Shown here piece after piece: positions 60,086 through 64,000 of a stretch of 64,000 nt of DNA. A model generated the notes under the pieces. That model had not been told where the DNA came from. It was given only the letters and a program-made list of their open reading frames with translations, and did no database searches. The stretch lies in the NCBI RefSeq assembly GCF_018687695.1, contig NZ_CP061303.1:1443847-1507846 (forward strand), read 5' to 3'. Position 1 is the stretch's first letter. The number at the start of each line of letters is the position of its first letter. This DNA is from Polynucleobacter sp. MG-6-Vaara-E2. GTDB lineage: Bacteria > Pseudomonadota > Gammaproteobacteria > Burkholderiales > Burkholderiaceae. The translations under genes were made by a program, and so were the position numbers.

Positions 60086-61057
60086 ATGAAAAAAATGTGC
60101 ATCCTTGGCTACTGTATTAGCCTAGCCTTCAGTCTAATGAGCGCATCAGCATTAGCGGATAGCTACCCCTCAAAACCAATTAAAGCGATTGTTCCATTTG
60201 CCCCCGGTAGTGCTACCGATCAAATCGGCAGAGCGTTCGCAGCCAAAATGGCTGAGTCTCTTGGCCAACCTGTTGTCATTGAAAATCGCCCTGGAGCCAA
60301 TGGCATGATTGGTGCTGATGTTGTTGCTAAATCACCAGCGGATGGTTACACCCTACTGTTTGGCACGAATAGCACCAATGCAGCACTCAAAAGTTTGGTT
60401 AAAAATTTACCGTATAACCAAGATACAGCTTTTACGCCAATTGGCTACTTTGGATCGGTACCACTTATTGTTGCAGTCAACAATGAACTTCCTGTGAAAT
60501 CTCTCAACGGCTTTGTTTCCTTAGCAAAGGCGGATCCTGGAAAGGTAACCTTTGCTTATGCAAGCACTTCGCAACGCGTCTCCTCAGAAATGTTAGCCAG
60601 CGCTGCAGGCATCAAGATAACTGGCGTATCTTACAAGAGCGGTCCCAACGCAATGACCGATTTAATTGGTGGCCAAGTTAATATGTTTACTGCAGACTTT
60701 GCAGTGACACTACCTCAGGTGCAAGCAGGAAAAATTCGGGGCTTAGCGGTGACGTCACTCAAGCGCTCTCCAGCCATCCCAGAATTGCCCACTGTTAACG
60801 AGGCATTAGGCATCAAGAACTATGAATTGATTGCATTCTTCGCGGCATTTGGTCCAGCAGGTATACCAAAGGATGTTGTGATGAAATTAAATAACGCTAT
60901 TAATAATGCAGCAAAGTCAAAGGAGTTGACCGAACGTTTTGCTTCCTTAGGGTTTGAAACCCAACCTGGAACACCAGAAGCACTGGGTCAGAAAATTAAG
61001 CTAGAAACTGCGAAATGGGCTCAAGCCATCAAAGCAGCCGGAATGGAAGCCGAATAA
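60086..61057 (+). CDS. Bug/TctC-family periplasmic solute-binding protein (5)
   Basis: 323 aa, with a signal peptide to about residue 25 (ASALADSYP). Motifs: PIKAIVPFAPGSATDQIGRAFAAK, VIENRPGANGMIGADVVAK and ADGYTLLFG. ATG 60086 with SD GGAG. A TATAAA (60059-60064) could be its -10. It is transcribed away from the MFS-ccoI unit and meets the dioxygenase gene stop to stop. Orphan: no TctA/B nearby. Confidence 0.9.
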   Translation: MKKMCILGYCISLAFSLMSASALADSYPSKPIKAIVPFAPGSATDQIGRAFAAKMAESLGQPVVIENRPGANGMIGADVVAKSPADGYTLLFGTNSTNAALKSLVKNLPYNQDTAFTPIGYFGSVPLIVAVNNELPVKSLNGFVSLAKADPGKVTFAYASTSQRVSSEMLASAAGIKITGVSYKSGPNAMTDLIGGQVNMFTADFAVTLPQVQAGKIRGLAVTSLKRSPAIPELPTVNEALGIKNYELIAFFAAFGPAGIPKDVVMKLNNAINNAAKSKELTERFASLGFETQPGTPEALGQKIKLETAKWAQAIKAAGMEAE

Positions 61058-61813
61058 TTACTGCTGACTACGATTTGGTGAATCTTGGAAGCCGTTTGAT
61101 CTAAAGGTCAATACCAAGGTATCGCGATATCCATAGTTTGCTAATGGCTGTATGGGCGTAGATTCATGAATCATGCGCTCATCATTCATGAGCAATAAGG
61201 ACCAGGGCTGAGTCAAAGTAAATCGCAGACCAGTAGATCCTTTGGCATCAAAAATTCTGGTCTCGCCACCTTTAATGCCGACTCGATCTAGCAAAAATAC
61301 AGCAACAAAATCGACGCCATCTCGATGAGCACCCTCTGGTGTTGGTCGACCAATACCATCGGTCGTATCAATTCGGAACTGATGTGCCTCAATAAACCAA
61401 GTGCTTACTGGTTTAAGACTACTTAGTGCGTTTGCCAAGCCAAGTAAGACGGCTTGCCATGCGGGATCATTCATGACCTTGGCTTGTATCGGCTCAAACC
61501 AGCGCTCGATTCCGCCATGTAAGGCGTTATAGTCCACCGACTGCCAGTGTGCACGATGTGGTACTAAAGTCAGTGCATTATTTTTAACCTCGTAACTTGC
61601 ATGGCGACGAAAGCGGTAACGACCACCATCCTTAAGGTAAGGATCACGCGGCAAACCTTCCCAGAATTGTCGTAGATGCTCTAAATTGGCTAAGGGAATC
61701 TTGCTAATCTCTGCTACCGTTTCGGCGGATACCACCGCGAAGCCATCCGTCCGCAAAGCCTGAGAAATATCTTTGGCAGGAGTAAGCGTTGGAGAAAGAT
61801 TGGCTGAGGTCAT
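61058..61813 (-). CDS. 2OG-Fe dioxygenase family protein
   Basis: 251 aa of the PF10014-type 2-oxoglutarate/Fe(II) dioxygenase family (BsmA-like, some members hydroxylate free amino acids). The HxD iron motif is GAHRDGVDF, the distal His is in DERMIHEST, and the 2OG-binding Arg in RDTLVLTFR. The N-terminal half is rich in aromatic residues, as usual for the family. Substrate unknown; free L-amino acid hydroxylation is one possibility. It abuts the Bug gene at its 3' end. Confidence 0.85.
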   Translation of the reverse strand: MTSANLSPTLTPAKDISQALRTDGFAVVSAETVAEISKIPLANLEHLRQFWEGLPRDPYLKDGGRYRFRRHASYEVKNNALTLVPHRAHWQSVDYNALHGGIERWFEPIQAKVMNDPAWQAVLLGLANALSSLKPVSTWFIEAHQFRIDTTDGIGRPTPEGAHRDGVDFVAVFLLDRVGIKGGETRIFDAKGSTGLRFTLTQPWSLLLMNDERMIHESTPIQPLANYGYRDTLVLTFRSNGFQDSPNRSQQ

Positions 61814-61845
61814 GAGTTCATTTTAGGGCAATCGGCTGCAAGCGA

Positions 61846-62814
61846 CTAATCTAACTGCGCACCAGATGCCTTCACAATTTTGGCCCACTTGGCCAACTCC
61901 TCTTTCAGCAGCACACTTAATTTAGCCGGTGGAACAGGACTAAGATCTAAGCCTTGCGCGATTAATTTTTCTCGCACATCTGGTTTAGCCATGATTCTAT
62001 CCATTGCTGCCTGAATCTTCTTAACAGCATCAGCTGAAGTGCCAACGGGTGCAAATAAAGCAACCCAAACTTCACCCACGCAATCAGGGTAGGTTTCTGC
62101 AATTGTTGGAATCTCAGGAGCGGCACTAGAGCGCTTTGCGGAACTAATCGCAATCGCTTGGAGCTTACCAGCCTTAATGTAATTTAAAGCTGACGGCAGA
62201 CTAGCAAATGCCAGTGCCACTTGACCACCCAAAACATCATTAATCGCGGGAGCCACTCCTTTGTATGGAATGTGCTGCATATCTACCCCTGCGCTGGTAT
62301 TGAGCATAGCGCCAAGTAAATGACTAATCGTTCCATTGCCCGCAGAAGCATAGGAAAGCTCACCAGGTCTCTTCTTGGCTGCAGAGATGACATCTGCAAG
62401 TGTTTTATAAGGCGATCCTGGGGGTGAGACTAAAACATATGGTGTGGCACCAATGTAATAAAGCGGTACAAAGTCGTTGATCGGATCAAATCCAGGATTT
62501 TTATAGAGCGCTGGATTAATCGCTTGCGCACTATTAATCGTAAGAAGCAATGTATAACCATCCTTTGCCGAGCGCGCCACACTTTGTGTACCAATATTGC
62601 CGCCAGCTCCAGGCCTATTCTCAACCACTACTGAAGCACCAATAGCATCCCCGAACGCAGGAGCAATCAGACGAGCGACAATGTCATTCGTACCACCAGC
62701 AGCCTGAGGAACAACAAGGGAGATAGGCTTATTGGGATAAGCTTGTGCAAAAACTACCTTCGTTAGAAATAAGCTGCATAAAGCAATCATGCAGAAGCTA
62801 CTTTTTTTACCCAT
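61846..62814 (-). CDS. Bug/TctC-family periplasmic solute-binding protein (6)
   Basis: 322 aa, with a signal peptide to about residue 24 (KVVFAQAYP). Motifs: PISLVVPQAAGGTNDIVAR, VVENRPGAGGNIGTQ and KDGYTLL. It follows the TAXI receptor gene by 19 nt and precedes the dioxygenase gene by 32 nt on the same strand. A TAXI-like receptor and a Bug protein in one unit, without a permease in view, is unusual; the partners may lie beyond the right edge. Confidence 0.9.
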   Translation of the reverse strand: MGKKSSFCMIALCSLFLTKVVFAQAYPNKPISLVVPQAAGGTNDIVARLIAPAFGDAIGASVVVENRPGAGGNIGTQSVARSAKDGYTLLLTINSAQAINPALYKNPGFDPINDFVPLYYIGATPYVLVSPPGSPYKTLADVISAAKKRPGELSYASAGNGTISHLLGAMLNTSAGVDMQHIPYKGVAPAINDVLGGQVALAFASLPSALNYIKAGKLQAIAISSAKRSSAAPEIPTIAETYPDCVGEVWVALFAPVGTSADAVKKIQAAMDRIMAKPDVREKLIAQGLDLSPVPPAKLSVLLKEELAKWAKIVKASGAQLD

Positions 62815-62833
62815 ATCGTCCTCGCTTCAGCAA

Positions 62834-64000
62834 TTAAGAATAAAGATGCTCTAGGCGTGCGCGCACATCGCCTATATGCCCTTTAAGATCGTATAACTCC
62901 TTGGAATCCATCATAGAGACCTTGATGTTGTCTACTTTCGCTTCGATTGCCTCAAGATCTTTAAAGTTTTTTTCTTTCAAACCAGGATTCAAGGCATGCT
63001 TTTCGATCTCTCTTAGTTCAGCATAGAACTGTGAGAGCTTTAAACGCAATAAGAAATTCTTAGCCGAAGGAATGTAGGTGAACAGCGGAATAAAGATGAC
63101 CAGCAATGGAATAACAATTTTGACAAAGCGGCCAACCCAAACTGCCGTCCAAAAAGGAAAGTGGCGATGCAGAAAGGATGGACCATCCTTTAAGTAAATT
63201 TCAGCATCCATATGTAAAGGGAAATCGATCCCTGTGCTAGATGGAAATTCGCCGGGCTTTTGCAAACGAGAATATGACTTCAAAATGTCATAGGATCCAC
63301 CAAGTAAAAGAGAAATAATTGCTGGATTCACATTTTCATGAGTTACCAAGGTAGCTGTTGGTGCAATTACCTGAATATCTTGGCGGGGTATATCGTGCTC
63401 AATGCTTAAAAGGCCGCGCGGGACGCTAACCTTAGATAAGTAGGGCAAGTTGCGCGTGTATGCATCAGCTTGATCAAAACTCATCAAGCGAATGCCTGGA
63501 ATTTTGTAAAACTTTTCCAAAACTGGTGCCTCTGCTGCAGCCACTATAAAGGCAACATCTAAATCGCCACTATTGAGCTTTTCCAATGCTTGATCTGGTT
63601 TTAATTTTTCTGCACGGATTTCGCTCTCAGAGATACCACTGATACTTAAAAGGGTCTTACTGAGGGCGAGAGTTCCGCTACCCTCATTACCGATTGCGAC
63701 ACGCTTACCTTTGAGCTGTCCAAGTACCTGCAGTCGACCACCATCGCTCTTGAATGCTGACTCACGATACCAAACCCATACAGGCTCATAAAACATTCCG
63801 GCAATAGAGACTAGATCTGGATATTTAGCAATATCCGCAACCCCCCCTTGAATCATGGCAAAGTTGATACCTGACTTTGGATCGCTTAACAAAGCTAGGT
63901 TATCAATTGTTCCCCCTGTAGCCTTCACCTCTAGATTCACACCATCAGATGCCACCTCTTTTTTTAAGTGTTCACCGAATTGGTAATAGAGACCGGTTGG
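62834..64000 (-). CDS. TAXI-family TRAP solute receptor with C-terminal membrane anchor and coiled coil (partial)
   Basis: The gene runs off the right edge: in-frame codons continue to 64000 and read PTGLYYQFGEHLKKEV, matching the TAXI GG-YYPLG start region, so the GTG at 63955 is not the true start. At least 388 residues are in view. The receptor part resembles TAXI proteins (TGGTIDNLALL, GNEGSGTLALSKTLL). The C-terminal ~110 residues hold a membrane helix (IVIPLLVIFIPLF) and a charged coiled coil, an uncommon tail for this family. Confidence 0.85.
   Translation of the reverse strand, partial: PTGLYYQFGEHLKKEVASDGVNLEVKATGGTIDNLALLSDPKSGINFAMIQGGVADIAKYPDLVSIAGMFYEPVWVWYRESAFKSDGGRLQVLGQLKGKRVAIGNEGSGTLALSKTLLSISGISESEIRAEKLKPDQALEKLNSGDLDVAFIVAAAEAPVLEKFYKIPGIRLMSFDQADAYTRNLPYLSKVSVPRGLLSIEHDIPRQDIQVIAPTATLVTHENVNPAIISLLLGGSYDILKSYSRLQKPGEFPSSTGIDFPLHMDAEIYLKDGPSFLHRHFPFWTAVWVGRFVKIVIPLLVIFIPLFTYIPSAKNFLLRLKLSQFYAELREIEKHALNPGLKEKNFKDLEAIEAKVDNIKVSMMDSKELYDLKGHIGDVRARLEHLYS

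Noticed and set aside
63955..64000. GTG at 63955 as the start of the TAXI gene
   Set aside because: In-frame codons upstream encode a conserved TAXI segment (YYQFGEHL), so the gene continues past the edge.
1..64000. Mobile elements, prophage, CRISPR, toxin-antitoxin loci
   Set aside because: No transposase, integrase, phage structural gene, regularly spaced repeat or paired small toxin-antitoxin frame was seen.

Overview
The window looks like a chromosomal segment of a small-genome freshwater betaproteobacterium of the Burkholderiaceae, most likely Polynucleobacter or a close relative. This is an inference from the gyrA-serC-pheA-hisC-tyrA-aroA-cmk-rpsA-ihfB-lapB-hldE-hldD gene order, the abundance of Bug/TctC-type periplasmic binding proteins without their membrane partners, a betaproteobacterial one-piece tmRNA and moderate GC content. 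I see no insertion sequence, prophage, CRISPR array, tRNA or rRNA gene.

Layout. (1) 1-14862, minus strand: a dense housekeeping superoperon read right to left: gyrA, serC, pheA, hisC, tyrA, aroA, cmk, rpsA, ihfB, lapB, ugd, hldE (kinase part) and the first codons of hldD. Several junctions are ATGA-type overlaps. Terminator-like hairpins before and after rpsA break the unit. (2) 15021-17489, plus strand: an OmpA-domain protein, ubiG, gph and the tmRNA gene ssrA. (3) 17585-23043, plus strand: a CoA-thioester catabolic operon (methylglutaconyl-CoA hydratase, HMG-CoA lyase, Bug binding protein, class III CoA-transferase, acyl-CoA dehydrogenase, cupin). Together these could convert a C6 branched dicarboxylate such as 3-methylglutarate to acetyl-CoA and acetoacetate. 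(4) 23049-26660, minus strand: a methyltransferase, a pirin, a carboxymuconolactone-decarboxylase-like protein and a Bug protein. (5) 26750-33092, plus strand: a rhodanese-type tRNA hydroxylase, then Bug, MmgE/PrpD, D-2-hydroxyacid dehydrogenase, a split chromate-transporter-family pair and another Bug. (6) 33136-37828: fluoride channel, DODA-type dioxygenase, two short genes (45 and 55 aa), M50 protease, cytochrome c', cytochrome b561, MFS exporter. (7) 37853-45016: a second catabolic block with 3-hydroxyacyl-CoA-dehydrogenase-like, D-2-hydroxyacid dehydrogenase and DapA-like enzymes, a TAXI-TRAP transporter and an enolase-superfamily dehydratase. (8) 45147-49224: M23 peptidase, universal stress protein, DUF2177 protein, SulP permease. 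(9) 49221-59975: the cbb3 oxidase locus (TauE/SafE-like, fnr, ccoGPQON, ccoS, ccoI, MFS) with a consensus FNR box before ccoN. (10) 60086-64000: two more Bug proteins, a 2OG-Fe dioxygenase and a TAXI receptor cut by the window edge.

How it fits together: core replication, aromatic-amino-acid and LPS genes sit beside transport-plus-catabolism modules for organic acids. The respiratory block is wired to oxygen through FNR. Apart from fnr and the nucleoid protein gene ihfB, no transcription-factor gene is visible, so the catabolic modules are controlled from elsewhere or are constitutive. Start-site choices rest on Shine-Dalgarno spacing and gene overlaps. No database search was possible, so family assignments rest on recognised motifs.
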